The notes: generated by a model from the letters alone, not told the origin. A DNA stretch of 64,000 nucleotides from Paenibacillus tyrphae (GCF_000722545.1 NZ_JNVM01000003.1:62001-126000), one strand, 5' to 3'; shown: positions 41,746 through 53,206, counted from the first letter of the stretch. A program made the numbers and translations.

Positions 41746-42582
41746 TCACAAATTTTTATTGATCTTCGCTTCGGTGTTGGAATATGTCTGAATCCCCGGC
41801 GTCCATGCTTTCTTAGCCATCATGTCTTCGATGGATGCAAGTATGCCTCCCCACTGAAGCTCAATGCCGGTGGAAGCCATGTTGATCACCGGAACCTGCA
41901 TGTTCTTCAGTCTTTGCAATTGCGCCGCTTCCAGCGGAGCGAATACGGCGATCCACGCCGGCCCGTGACTGCGTACCTGGAATTGAAACTGCGTATACCA
42001 GCCGTCGGCGTCGGCCAGATTGATATAATCCGCTTCTTCGGAAGGCGCCCATTCGGACGGAATCGGGTAAGCCGAAGTCGTTACCCATTCGATCGCCCGG
42101 CCGTTATCAAGCTGCTGTCCTACCCATTCGTTCCACTCCTGCCGAAACCAGTCCTCCGGGACCAGCTTCACCATAATGTTGCTGCCGCTTACAACAGGGG
42201 ATTGCCGCGCCAATTGGTCGTCCAGCATCACCCATTTGCGTTCCGGGATGTTCGCTGCGGCAGGAAGTGTGTTTTGTACTAAATTATGTCCGGCTACAAG
42301 GATATAGTCATAAGATCTGGTTTTAATTTTGCTCAGTTGTTCTTCCGTCAGCGCGGTCGTGTTGTCCATCCACTCGAAGGCCGTCTGCTTTTTATCGCGC
42401 CAATTGACGAGTGTCGTTTGCAGGGCGGCTTTTACATTGTCCGGCATTTCCTGTCCCGTTACGACGAGAATCGACGATTTTCCTTGAAGCAAGACAGGAT
42501 CGATTGCCGGGATGTTTTTGCCGCAGCCGCTAAGCAAACCTAGAATGCCTATTCCTACAAACAAACGTTTCAGCTTCTTCAC
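41746..42582 (-). CDS. Lipoprotein with a periplasmic-binding-like domain
   Basis: A 278-residue lipoprotein. Translation most likely begins at the GTG at 42582 (VKKLKRLF), about ten bases behind AGAGG; the frame is open 22 codons further but lacks a signal. The signal peptide ends with the lipobox LLSGC. The mature part has alternating strands and helices (SSILVVTGQEMPDN, YDYILVAGHNLVQNT, PAWIAVFAPLEAAQL, VPVINMASTGIELQWGGILASIEDMM), which suggests the fold of BMP-type or sugar-type solute-binding proteins. No transporter genes are adjacent, so it may be a sensor or have lost transport. Family assignment is tentative. Confidence 0.75.
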   Translation of the reverse strand: MKKLKRLFVGIGILGLLSGCGKNIPAIDPVLLQGKSSILVVTGQEMPDNVKAALQTTLVNWRDKKQTAFEWMDNTTALTEEQLSKIKTRSYDYILVAGHNLVQNTLPAAANIPERKWVMLDDQLARQSPVVSGSNIMVKLVPEDWFRQEWNEWVGQQLDNGRAIEWVTTSAYPIPSEWAPSEEADYINLADADGWYTQFQFQVRSHGPAWIAVFAPLEAAQLQRLKNMQVPVINMASTGIELQWGGILASIEDMMAKKAWTPGIQTYSNTEAKINKNL

Positions 42583-42678
42583 TTGCAGTTCAACCTCTTT
42601 CTCCCGTTCGTCTATACCAGTATATAAGAAAACCGGCTGCGAAGCCAATTCGGCAAATGGTCGCTGCCGGAAACAAGA

Positions 42679-42703
42679 GAAAAGCCTCCCTGAACAGGAG
42701 GCT
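42679..42703 (-). terminator. Intrinsic terminator of the DUF3243 gene
   Basis: AGCCTCC and GGAGGCT pair perfectly around a 7-base loop (42683-42703) and are followed on the minus strand by TTTTC. Confidence 0.8.
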
Positions 42704-42722
42704 CGTGTACAATGCCGGATAA

Positions 42723-42977
42723 TTAATGATGTGCTTTAGCCAATTTAACCATGGCCCGTGCCATGACCTTGCGCTCCTCTTCGTCGCATACGTCCCACAG
42801 GTCCTTCAGTACGCGTTCTTCTTTATTTTCCGGATCGATTTTATCAGACAAAAATTCACCGATCTGAAAAGCGAGCTGCGAGATGGTCTCTTCCGTCATT
42901 CCTGCCCGTTCCGCTTGCTCCACACGCTCTCCCAGAAATTCTTTCCAACGATCGAACACTTTAAGCATCGTAGCCAT
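42723..42977 (-). CDS. ymfJ: DUF3243 protein (YmfJ-like)
   Basis: An 84-residue helical protein matching YmfJ: VFDRWKEFLGERVEQAERAGMTEETISQLAFQIGEFLSDKIDPENKEERVLKDLWDV. Function unknown; the pattern is a small helical bundle. AAGGAGG lies eight bases before the ATG. The position, between ymfI and ymfK, is conserved in Bacillales. A terminator follows, so it may be expressed apart from the lipoprotein gene downstream. Confidence 0.88.
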   Translation of the reverse strand: MATMLKVFDRWKEFLGERVEQAERAGMTEETISQLAFQIGEFLSDKIDPENKEERVLKDLWDVCDEEERKVMARAMVKLAKAHH

Positions 42978-43053
42978 GTATGCATCCTCCTTATCGAAAT
43001 GAATGTCGTTACGACGTTAATGTTTGCATTTCGGTAAGGATTTATACGGGCCG

Positions 43054-43824
43054 TCAGGTCAGCCAGCCCCCGTTGGGACTGATGATTTGACCTGTGATGT
43101 AGCCGGATTCAGGAAGTGCAAGGAAATAAACGAGCGACGCGATCTCATCAGGTTTACCGAAGCGGCCGACGGGAATATCGTTCTCGATCATCTCTTTCTC
43201 CCGCTCGTCAAAGCCTGCCATCATCAACGTATCGACCGCGCCGGGAGCGACAGCATTCACGGTGACCCCGGACGGTGCAAGCTCCTTCGCCAACGCCTTC
43301 GTAAAAGCATTGATCCCGCCCTTGGCGGTCGAATAGGCGACCTCGCAGGAAGCGCCGGAGATGCCCCAAATCGAGGACACATTGATGATTCTGCCGTACT
43401 TCTGACGGATCATCGCTGGCATAAATTGACGCGTCATCAGAAACGCGCCCTTCAAGTTAATATCCATGATTTCGTCCCACTGGGTCTCCTCCAGATCGGA
43501 GAACAGGCCGTAATGCGAAATGCCCGCATTGTTGACCAAAATATCCGGAACAAGGTCGTGCTGCGTCAGCTTCTCCTGCATTCGCTCGATCTGCTCCCTC
43601 GACCGCAGGTCTGCCGTTACCGTTAACACGCGGCTCCCCAGCTTCATGCAGCTGCGGGCCGTTTCATTCGCCCCTTCGTGCGAATTCAAATAATGAATGA
43701 TCACATTCATGCCCACCGAAGCGAAACGGCAGGCGATCGCGGCGCCAATCCCGCGGCTCGCCCCCGTAACGAGCACCGTTTGCTCCGGAAACGGCTTGCA
43801 ATGACTAGGTTCCATTCGCTTCAC
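43054..43824 (-). CDS. ymfI: Short-chain dehydrogenase, YmfI type (EF-P 5-aminopentanone reductase)
   Basis: A 256-residue Rossmann-fold reductase. The cofactor motif TGASRGIGAAIACRFA (residues 20-35), NNAGISHYG (about 94-102) and the catalytic Ser and YSTAKGG (Tyr-x3-Lys near 159) are intact, and PVGRFGKPDEIASLVYFLALPESGYITGQ is typical of FabG-like proteins. In Bacillus subtilis YmfI reduces the 5-aminopentanone modification on elongation factor P, and the locus here is the same (next to ymfH). A FabG-like fatty-acid role is the alternative. Its GTG start at 43824 overlaps the end of ymfH by 20 bases; an ATG lies three codons further in. Confidence 0.88.
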   Translation of the reverse strand: MKRMEPSHCKPFPEQTVLVTGASRGIGAAIACRFASVGMNVIIHYLNSHEGANETARSCMKLGSRVLTVTADLRSREQIERMQEKLTQHDLVPDILVNNAGISHYGLFSDLEETQWDEIMDINLKGAFLMTRQFMPAMIRQKYGRIINVSSIWGISGASCEVAYSTAKGGINAFTKALAKELAPSGVTVNAVAPGAVDTLMMAGFDEREKEMIENDIPVGRFGKPDEIASLVYFLALPESGYITGQIISPNGGWLT

Positions 43825-45097
43825 TTGTCACAATGGAGGCCGCCAGACGGCTCCAATCGAAATGCGCGCGCAGCCGCTCGTTGACATCCTCCAGAGTCAG
43901 CTCTTCATACACCGGCAGAATATCGAATAAATCGATGCCCTTAAACCGGTACTTCGTAAACTCATTGGCGATCGCTTCAGGCGAATTGAGCTGGCGCAGG
44001 AAAGCGCCGATTTTTTTCTTCTTGCTGCGCTCGAAATCGGCTGAGGCAATGCCGGCCGCTTTAACCCGGTCGATTTCTTCCTGCACGCGGCCGATCAAAC
44101 GCTCGGGGTCCTTCGTATCTCCGCCGATCACGGTGAACGCATAATTTTCGGCAATATTGTACTCGGAGCCGAAGCTGTCAGAAATCAGCTGCTCGTCGTA
44201 CAGCTTTTGGTAAATGGCCGAGCTGGGGCTTACCAGCACGTCAAGCAGCACCTTCATGGTCAGCTCCCGCTTCAGCAGCTCGCGCCCCCGCAAAGGCTGG
44301 CCCGGCTCCTTGCAGCCGAACAAGCACTTGGGCAGCGAGACCGGCAGCACGGTCACTTTGCGCGCATCCCTCACCTGGTGCGGCTCGGCTTCAAAATAAC
44401 GGTTGATCGTTCCCTGCGGCTTGAACGTTTTCCCCGCTTGGTTCCGTTTGACGAGTTCCATAATTTTCTGCGGATTGACCCCGCCTACGACAAACAAGCT
44501 CATATTGCTCGGATGATAAAACGTATGGTAGCACTCGTACAGCATTTCTTTCGTAATTTCACCGATGGATTCGATCGTTCCGGCGATATCGATATGAACC
44601 GGATGCTTATGGTACATCGTTTCGATCAGTCCGAAATACGCCCGCCAGTCCGCATTGTCCCGGTACATGTTGATCTCCTGGCCGATGATGCCCTTCTCCT
44701 TCTCGACGTTTGCATCCGTAAAATACGGATTTTGCACAAAGTTAAGCAGCGTCGATAAGTTGTCCTCGATGTGTTCGGTCGCGGAAAATAAATAAGCTGT
44801 ACGGTCGAAGCTTGTGAACGCATTGGCGGAAGCCCCTTGGGCAGCGAACACGGAAAAGATGTCCCCTGTCGGCTCCTCGAACATTTTGTGCTCTAAAAAA
44901 TGCGCGATGCCGTCGGGCACTTTGCGCCGCGCTTCGCCTTCGACCTGAAAATCGTTATCGATCGAACCGTATTTTGTCGTAAAGGTGGCATACGTTTTCT
45001 GGAAGCCTTCCTTCGGCAAGATAAAGACACTCAGACCGTTCGGAAGCTCTTCGGCGTACAGCGTTTCCTTCACATGCGGATAAGGGATCGTACGCAT
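43805..45097 (-). CDS. ymfH: M16 family zinc peptidase YmfH
   Basis: A 430-residue insulinase-like peptidase. The inverted zinc motif H-x-x-E-H is intact (HFLEHKMFEEP, residues 66-70), with a downstream Glu in NVEKEKGIIGQEINMYRDN. YmfH forms a pair with the inactive-looking YmfF, whose gene abuts this one with no gap (45097/45098). M16 pairs of this type elsewhere mature peptide antibiotics or cofactors (AlbE/AlbF, PqqF/PqqG), but in this conserved chromosomal position the substrate is unknown. The protein lacks a signal peptide and is likely cytoplasmic. Confidence 0.92.
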   Translation of the reverse strand: MRTIPYPHVKETLYAEELPNGLSVFILPKEGFQKTYATFTTKYGSIDNDFQVEGEARRKVPDGIAHFLEHKMFEEPTGDIFSVFAAQGASANAFTSFDRTAYLFSATEHIEDNLSTLLNFVQNPYFTDANVEKEKGIIGQEINMYRDNADWRAYFGLIETMYHKHPVHIDIAGTIESIGEITKEMLYECYHTFYHPSNMSLFVVGGVNPQKIMELVKRNQAGKTFKPQGTINRYFEAEPHQVRDARKVTVLPVSLPKCLFGCKEPGQPLRGRELLKRELTMKVLLDVLVSPSSAIYQKLYDEQLISDSFGSEYNIAENYAFTVIGGDTKDPERLIGRVQEEIDRVKAAGIASADFERSKKKKIGAFLRQLNSPEAIANEFTKYRFKGIDLFDILPVYEELTLEDVNERLRAHFDWSRLAASIVTSEANGT

Positions 45098-46441
45098 TTA
45101 TTGCCCCCCTTTGTTGTCGCGTAAAAAATAAATCGTATCCAGATGCACCTGGCGGGCCATACGGCGGATCTCCTCTTTATCCGTTTGCTCCACCGCTTCA
45201 ATTAGCGCCGGAACCGTACGGTCGGCGCCAGACAGACGGTTGTTGAAATCGAAAGCGATCAATTCGAAGGCCGAGTCCTGCAACTCGCGCAAATGTCCCG
45301 TAATCATCGCTTTCGTCTGCTGCAGCTCCGTGTCGTTGATCTGCCCTTCTTCCATCGCTTTCAGCTGTTCCTTAATAATCGAGACGGCTTTCTCGTAATT
45401 TGCGATTTCAATACCTGATTGGATCGTCAGAATGCCTTTGTGCCCGTCCAAGCGGGAAGAGGCGTAATAGGCCAAGCTCGCCTTTTCGCGGACGTTGGTG
45501 AACAACTTGGAATGCGGATATCCGCCCAAGATTCCGTTATATAGCAGCGCCGACGGGTACGAATCGTCCGCATACGAGGTACGCACGCGAAGCCCCATAT
45601 TGAGCTTACCTTGATTAACATCCAGACGCTCGACGACTTCCTTCACTTGACCGACGCTGCGATGCTCAGCTCTGAGCGAATAATCCGGAGTACGCTCGCC
45701 CCTGGCAGCAAAATAGCGCTCGATCAACGGCTGCACCTGCTCCAGATTCGTATTGCCTACCACATAAATATCAATCGGCGACTGCCGCAGCAAGGCTTCG
45801 TACCGTTCGGTCAAAGCCTCCGCTTCGATCGAAGGGATGCGGTCAATGGAACCGAGCGGATGGAGCCGGTAAGGTTCGCTGCTGCACATTTCGGCGATGC
45901 ACCGTTCCGCAGCGTAGCGGATTTTGTCGTTAACGATGGATTCCAACCGTTTCTGCAGCGTCGTTTTCTCGGAGTCGATATATTTGCGGATCAAGGTTCC
46001 GCCTTCCATCGCTGGCTGCGTAATCGCCTCGCCTAAAAATCGAATGGCTTGATCAAGCAGCGGCTGAGGACTGGAAACGAAATCGTCCTGAATGACATCC
46101 ATACGGAATTGAAGCATCTGGTAATCCCCGCGCTTGTACACGTCGAACCCGAATCCGGCCCCGTACAAATCGTCCAGCTTCTCGCGGAACTGCTTCGTTT
46201 CCGGGTAGGCCTTGCTGCCGCGCCGCAGCACAAAAGGAATAAGCGCGTTAGGCGTAACCGTATCCTCTTGAAGCGGACTGCCCACATAGACCGATAATGC
46301 ATAAGTTTTGAACTGCTCCGTCGGCAGCACATGCACACGCACGCCCTGCACCGTTCCCCGCTCGAATTGTATTTGCTTCAAAGACGAAACAACTCCTCTC
46401 ATCATCATGGCTTCACTTCCGTCTTCCCGGGTATATTCCAT
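45098..46441 (-). CDS. ymfF: M16 family protein YmfF, catalytically degenerate
   Basis: A 447-residue M16-fold protein. At the place where the HxxEH zinc motif should be, the sequence reads NALIPFVLRRGSKAYPE, so it lacks the catalytic residues and is probably the structural partner of YmfH. The C-terminal half is well conserved (GGYPHSKLFTNVREKASLAYYASSRLDGHKGILTIQSGIE). The true start is unclear: the first ATG at 46441 has no Shine-Dalgarno, while three consecutive ATG codons at 46408-46402 follow GGAAGTGA. The latter (MRGVVSSLK) is more likely. Confidence 0.88.
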   Translation of the reverse strand: MEYTREDGSEAMMMRGVVSSLKQIQFERGTVQGVRVHVLPTEQFKTYALSVYVGSPLQEDTVTPNALIPFVLRRGSKAYPETKQFREKLDDLYGAGFGFDVYKRGDYQMLQFRMDVIQDDFVSSPQPLLDQAIRFLGEAITQPAMEGGTLIRKYIDSEKTTLQKRLESIVNDKIRYAAERCIAEMCSSEPYRLHPLGSIDRIPSIEAEALTERYEALLRQSPIDIYVVGNTNLEQVQPLIERYFAARGERTPDYSLRAEHRSVGQVKEVVERLDVNQGKLNMGLRVRTSYADDSYPSALLYNGILGGYPHSKLFTNVREKASLAYYASSRLDGHKGILTIQSGIEIANYEKAVSIIKEQLKAMEEGQINDTELQQTKAMITGHLRELQDSAFELIAFDFNNRLSGADRTVPALIEAVEQTDKEEIRRMARQVHLDTIYFLRDNKGGQ

Positions 46442-46459
46442 TATATTCCTCTATAAACA

Positions 46460-46490
46460 GAAGAAGCAACCGTGAAGATGGTTACTTCTA
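46460..46490 (-). terminator. Probable terminator of the SleB-type gene
   Basis: AGAAGTAACC and GGTTGCTTCT pair with one mismatch around an 8-base loop. The T run after it on the minus strand is weak (TCTGTTTA). Confidence 0.55.
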
Positions 46491-46499
46491 CTACATGCA

Positions 46500-47306
46500 T
46501 TATTTGCAGAAAATATGTTTGCCAATTTGCTTGACTTGCGGACGGGACCAGATCCACTTGGACGTGGCCGTCACCGGATTGAAATAATAAATGCAGCCGC
46601 CGGAAGGGTCCGACCCGGCCAGCGCCTCTTGAACCGCCTTGCGGGACGTTTCGTTCGGTGTCAGCCATATTTGTCCGTCCGCTACGGCCGTAAACGCTCC
46701 AGGCTGGAAAATGACGCCCGAGACCGTATTCGGAAAGCTTGGCGATTTGACGCGATTGAGAATAACCGCAGCAACGGCGACTTGGCCGATATACGGCTCC
46801 CCGCGTGCTTCGCCGTGTACTGCATTGGCCATTAGGGTCAGGTCCTGCTCGGAAAGACCGAGCCGGTTGGAACGCGGGATGCCTGCGTTCGCCGGCGGCG
46901 CAGTGCTCTCGGGCGCGGGTCCGCCTGGGGCGGCTTGCCCTTGTCCGGCGCCGGTTACCCAAGGAGGCAGCTCTTCGGCTTTAGCCTTCCATGCTTTCGT
47001 TGCTTCCCACAGCTTTAGCTTCGTTTTGTCCCCGGCGATGCCGTCTACATTCAATCCGAATTCGGATTGGAACCATTTAAGCGACTTTAAGGTTTGATAG
47101 CCGAAATCGCCATCCACCTTGCCGTAATAAAACCCGAGATGCTTCAAACGACCTTGGAGCTCGTATACGTCGGCCGTGCCGGACGCTCCATAGCGGATTT
47201 CGTTCTTGCTGAACGTCTGCTGTACCTTCAGATGCTGCTTGAGCTGAAATCCCGCGAACAGAATAAACACCAGGCAAAGCGTGATCATGATCAATCGTTT
47301 ATTCAT
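46500..47306 (-). CDS. sleB: SleB-type spore cortex-lytic enzyme
   Basis: A 268-residue cell-wall hydrolase. A membrane-spanning signal (residues 5-22, LIMITLCLVFILFAGF), a peptidoglycan-binding domain (about 40-95: VYELQGRLKHLGFYYGKVDGDFG), a Pro/Ala-rich linker (QAAPGGPAPESTAPPANAG) and a C-terminal Hydrolase_2 domain (about 148-268: LMANAVHGEARGEPYIGQVAVAAVILNRV) with the catalytic Glu of HGEARGE. This is the architecture of SleB, the lytic transglycosylase that degrades the spore cortex at germination. A textbook sigma-G-type promoter (47356-47385) indicates forespore expression. There is no ypeB-like gene beside it, which is unusual for sleB and leaves room for a paralogue role. Confidence 0.88.
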   Translation of the reverse strand: MNKRLIMITLCLVFILFAGFQLKQHLKVQQTFSKNEIRYGASGTADVYELQGRLKHLGFYYGKVDGDFGYQTLKSLKWFQSEFGLNVDGIAGDKTKLKLWEATKAWKAKAEELPPWVTGAGQGQAAPGGPAPESTAPPANAGIPRSNRLGLSEQDLTLMANAVHGEARGEPYIGQVAVAAVILNRVKSPSFPNTVSGVIFQPGAFTAVADGQIWLTPNETSRKAVQEALAGSDPSGGCIYYFNPVTATSKWIWSRPQVKQIGKHIFCK

Positions 47307-47355
47307 TCTGGTAACCTCACCTTTCCCGCCTTCGTTGCGGCAACCTTTTTAAGGT

Positions 47356-47385
47356 TATTATGAGAAAGGGAGTCAGCTTCTATTC
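47356..47385 (-). promoter_or_regulatory. Sigma-G-type promoter of the SleB-type gene
   Basis: On the minus strand GAATA (47381-47385) is followed after exactly 18 bp by CATAATA (47356-47362). Both boxes match the sigma-G consensus (GHATR and CATNHTA) with no mismatch. It lies about 50 bases upstream of the start codon. Confidence 0.8.
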
Positions 47386-47433
47386 AGCCTAAACTGGGAA
47401 TCGCTGGGCCCGGATAACGCATCCGAAAGCCGC

Positions 47434-50007
<2,574 letters not shown>

Positions 50008-50029
50008 GGCCGCTCACCCCCGAGCCTTC

Positions 50030-50058
50030 ATTATACCATAAGCTGGGGCGAAGCTAAA
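50030..50058 (-). promoter_or_regulatory. Sigma-A promoter of the ftsK/spoIIIE gene
   Basis: TTTAGC (50053-50058), 17 bp, perfect TATAAT (50030-50035) on the minus strand, about 25 bases before the ATG, which leaves a short leader. Confidence 0.6.
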
Positions 50059-50134
50059 CGAAGAATGCGAAAATATATTCCCCTCCAGGATATGAAGAAC
50101 GGGGAGAAGCACCGATCAACTGCGCAGTTCTCCT

Positions 50135-50371
50135 TTATTCGCCGGATTCCCGAAACATCGGCTGAAATTCGATCATTCGCCCTGGAGCGTATTGGGGATT
50201 CAAAAAATCCTGCGGGTTGCAGCTAATCAGCCGGACGATCTTCGCTTGCTGCGCGTTGATCGGCTCAACCTGCATCCTGACTCCGTTCATCACAATATCG
50301 ACGGTGGACGATTTCATCTCTTCGATTCCTTCGTAGACGGTTTCCAACGGCAGTATCGAATAATGAATCAT
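50135..50371 (-). CDS. ylzJ: YlzJ-like protein
   Basis: A 78-residue protein of the YlzJ-like family: [47 protein letters not shown]. Function unknown; the family is confined to spore-forming Firmicutes and sits directly after tepA. Its ATG overlaps the tepA stop by four bases, so the two are translationally coupled. The 126 bp between it and ftsK/spoIIIE contain a GGAGAA/TTCTCC hairpin and the promoter of the next gene. Confidence 0.88.
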   Translation of the reverse strand: MIHYSILPLETVYEGIEEMKSSTVDIVMNGVRMQVEPINAQQAKIVRLISCNPQDFLNPQYAPGRMIEFQPMFRESGE

Positions 50372-51120
50372 TGGATCATACCTCCTGCATTACTGGCGCG
50401 CCGCTCGTCAATCAGAGCGTTGAGCTTCCGAATGGCTTCTCCAATGCCGCCCAGCGAGTCGATAAGTCCGTAGCGGACGGCATCCGTCCCGATGACTGTC
50501 GTTCCGATGTCGCGTGTGAGCTCGCCCGTTTTGAACATTAGTTCTTTAAATTTGCTCTCGTCTACCCGGGAATGCCGGGTGACGAACCGGATGACCCTTT
50601 CCTGCATTTTGTCCAAATATTCGAAGGTTTGGGGAACGCCGATCACCAGACCGTTCAGACGGATCGGATGAATCGTCATCGTAGCGGTTTCGGCGATGAT
50701 CGAATGGTTGGCCGAGACGGCAATCGGAACACCGATGCTGTGTCCGCCGCCGAGTACAAGCGTTACCGTCGGCTTGGACAACGTCGCGATCATTTCGGCG
50801 ATCGCCAGCCCGGCTTCCACGTCTCCGCCTACCGTATTCAAAATAATAAGCACGCCTTCAATTTTCGCGTTCTGCTCCGCGGCCACAAGCTGCGGAATCA
50901 AATGCTCGTATTTGGTCGTTTTGTTTTGCGGCGGCAGAACGATATGACCCTCCACCTGCCCGATAATGGTCATGCAAAAAATGTTGGATTCGGTAGTAGG
51001 CGCGCCTGTCTGCCCCAGCTGTTGAATCGCGTCGACCGTTGCGTTTTTGCGTCCTTCTTCCGTTGTCGGCGCTTGCGGCGGCTGCACCGGCTGCTGCTCT
51101 TGTTTATCGTTGGATTGCAT
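50368..51120 (-). CDS. tepA: TepA, ClpP-like protease
   Basis: A 250-residue protein with the ClpP/crotonase fold. The N-terminal 50 or so residues are Gln/Pro-rich ([16 protein letters not shown]). The core has [20 protein letters not shown], the candidate nucleophile region [16 protein letters not shown] (Ser) and [11 protein letters not shown] (His), as expected for a serine peptidase. TepA in Bacillus degrades small acid-soluble spore proteins or assists translocation; the role is debated. I start at the ATG at 51120, nine bases after GGAGGG; the frame is open for 48 more codons without a signal. It is transcribed with ylzJ. Confidence 0.92.
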   Translation of the reverse strand: MQSNDKQEQQPVQPPQAPTTEEGRKNATVDAIQQLGQTGAPTTESNIFCMTIIGQVEGHIVLPPQNKTTKYEHLIPQLVAAEQNAKIEGVLIILNTVGGDVEAGLAIAEMIATLSKPTVTLVLGGGHSIGVPIAVSANHSIIAETATMTIHPIRLNGLVIGVPQTFEYLDKMQERVIRFVTRHSRVDESKFKELMFKTGELTRDIGTTVIGTDAVRYGLIDSLGGIGEAIRKLNALIDERRASNAGGMIQ

Positions 51121-51211
51121 GAAGAACATCCCTCCGTTAGCTGAAATGTCCTTGTTAGTATGGTGCAGTCGAGCAAAACTATGCGGGGTACCGGGTATGG
51201 ATGCACGAAAA

Positions 51212-51260
51212 AAAGACCGCGTAAACCAAGGGAATTTTCCCCACGGTTTACGTGGTCTTT
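51212..51260 (-). terminator. Intrinsic terminator of rnj
   Basis: AAAGACCACGTAAACC pairs with GGTTTACGCGGTCTTT with a single mismatch around a loop of about 17 bases, followed on the minus strand by TTTTT. One of the strongest in the window. Confidence 0.93.
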
Positions 51261-51321
51261 GCACGAAAGCTGCTTTTATACACTTTACCCTAAAGTGAGT
51301 TCGTATGACTGGTGGGAAGTT

Positions 51322-52998
51322 TTACACTTCCATGATGATTGGCAGAATCATCGGTCTTCTTCGGGTTTGCTCATATAAAAATCGGCCGAGAGCGTCTTTG
51401 ACATGGGTTTTGAGCGAAGCCCATTCATTGACATTTTCGTTCATTAAGCGATGGAGCGTGCTCGTCACGATCCGGTTCGCTTCTTCCAGCAATCCTTCCG
51501 ACTCCCGTACGTATACGAAGCCGCGGGAGATGATGTCCGGACCGGACAGGATCGTCCCATCCTGCTTGCTGAGCGTTACGACGACGACCAGAATGCCGTC
51601 TTGGGACAACAGCTTGCGGTCGCGCAGCACGATGTTGCCGACATCGCCGACCCCGAGGCCGTCGATGAGAACGTTGCCTGCCGGCACTTTGGACCCTTTG
51701 CGGGCAACGCCGTCCTGAATTTCCACCGTATCGCCGTTATCCACGATAAAAATATCTTCGCGCGCGATGCCGACCGATTCGGCAAGCATCCCGTGCTGGC
51801 GAAGCATCCGGTACTCCCCGTGAATCGGGATAAAATATTTCGGACGCATAATATTCAGCATCAGCTTTAATTCTTCTTGGCTGCCGTGTCCGGATACGTG
51901 TACCCCGGTGATCGAGCCTGGCCCGTAAATGACATGCGCGCCAATGCGCATCAGTTCGTCCACCGTCCGCCCTACGTACCGCTCATTTCCGGGAATCGGC
52001 GTAGCGGCGATGATGACGGTGTCGCCGGGCAAAATGTCCATCTTGCGATGCGTAGAGCGGGCCATCCGGGTCAGTGCCGACATCGGCTCGCCCTGGGACC
52101 CTGTAGATAGAATGGCTACGCGATCGGCCGCGAGTTTGTTCACTTCCTCCGGTTCGATCAGCATTCCATCCGGAACACGCAAGTAGCCCAATTCGCTGGC
52201 GATACCTACTACATTCACCATGCTCCGCCCGATTACGGTCAGCTTGCGGCGGGTCGATTCGCACGCGTCAATGACCTGCTGAATCCGGTGAATGTTGGAG
52301 GCGAAGGTCGCGATAACGACACGCTGCTTCGCTTTGCGGAATACGTCTTCGATTTCCGCGCCTACGCTGCGCTCCGAACCGGTATATCCCGGACGCTCCG
52401 CATTCGTGCTATCCGATAACAGTGCAATAACGCCTCTGCGGCCAATCGCTGCCATCTGGTGAAGATCTGCGTACTGCTCGTTGACCGGCGTCTGATCGAA
52501 CTTGAAGTCGCCGGTATGAACCACGTTGCCTTCCGGCGTCTCTAAGCATACCCCTACCGAGTCAGGAATACTATGGTTCGTCTTAAAGAACGTCGCGGTC
52601 ATGCAGCCGAGCGTCAATTCCGAATCGGCCGTAATGACGATCCGTTTCGTTTCACCGAGCAGATTCGCTTCCTTCAGCTTCATTTCGATCAGACCCATGG
52701 TCAGCCTTGTTCCATACACCGGAACGTTCAGGTGCTTAAGAACGTAAGGCAAGCCGCCGATATGATCCTCATGGCCGTGTGTAATGACGATTCCGCGCAC
52801 TTTATCGCGATTTTCCGTCAAGTAAGAAATATCGGGAATGACGATATCGATCCCGAGCATATCTTCCTCCGGAAATTTCAATCCGCAGTCTACGACTACA
52901 ATATCGTTCGCATATTGAACGACATACATGTTCTTCCCGATTTCACCCACGCCGCCCAGGGCAAAAATCGTTAATTTGTCTATATTTTTCTTGGACAA
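51322..52998 (-). CDS. rnj: Ribonuclease J
   Basis: Metallo-beta-lactamase/beta-CASP ribonuclease with 5' exonuclease and endonuclease activity, a central mRNA decay and maturation enzyme. Of 558 residues, the zinc motif HGHEDH is intact at 74-79, the second His site is VHTGDFKFD, and the beta-CASP motifs (LLSDSTNAERPGYTGSE, TTSQGEP-like LSTGSQGEPMSAL, VHVSGHGSQEELK) are present. The locus is that of RNase J2 in Bacillus subtilis, but the intact motif suggests full activity, like J1. Start is the TTG at 52998, nine bases after AGGAGG; the upstream TTG overlaps the ribosome-binding site. Confidence 0.95.
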   Translation of the reverse strand: MSKKNIDKLTIFALGGVGEIGKNMYVVQYANDIVVVDCGLKFPEEDMLGIDIVIPDISYLTENRDKVRGIVITHGHEDHIGGLPYVLKHLNVPVYGTRLTMGLIEMKLKEANLLGETKRIVITADSELTLGCMTATFFKTNHSIPDSVGVCLETPEGNVVHTGDFKFDQTPVNEQYADLHQMAAIGRRGVIALLSDSTNAERPGYTGSERSVGAEIEDVFRKAKQRVVIATFASNIHRIQQVIDACESTRRKLTVIGRSMVNVVGIASELGYLRVPDGMLIEPEEVNKLAADRVAILSTGSQGEPMSALTRMARSTHRKMDILPGDTVIIAATPIPGNERYVGRTVDELMRIGAHVIYGPGSITGVHVSGHGSQEELKLMLNIMRPKYFIPIHGEYRMLRQHGMLAESVGIAREDIFIVDNGDTVEIQDGVARKGSKVPAGNVLIDGLGVGDVGNIVLRDRKLLSQDGILVVVVTLSKQDGTILSGPDIISRGFVYVRESEGLLEEANRIVTSTLHRLMNENVNEWASLKTHVKDALGRFLYEQTRRRPMILPIIMEV

Positions 52999-53084
52999 GT
53001 AACTAAACCTCCTCAATGTAATTGACGACGATTTCCATATGATTATTCAAAACCAAATTTTAACCGCACCAGTCACTTGACATC

Positions 53085-53114
53085 ATTATACATGAAAAAA
53101 ATGACTCTTTACAA
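53085..53114 (-). promoter_or_regulatory. Sigma-A promoter of rnj
   Basis: TTGTAA (53109-53114), 18 bp, perfect TATAAT (53085-53090) on the minus strand, with a leader of about 80 bases. Confidence 0.75.
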
Positions 53115-53164
53115 GTGAGCCGGTCAACTCGGCTATCCACCTTGCGTAAAGCGTATTATTCCCA

Positions 53165-53197
53165 AAACAAGAAAACCGATGCCACAGGGCACCGGTT
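53165..53197 (-). terminator. Intrinsic terminator of dapG-dapA
   Basis: AACCGGTGCC and GGCATCGGTT pair with one mismatch around a 4-base loop, followed on the minus strand by TTCTTGTTTT. Confidence 0.85.
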
Positions 53198-53206
53198 GTC
53201 GTAAAG

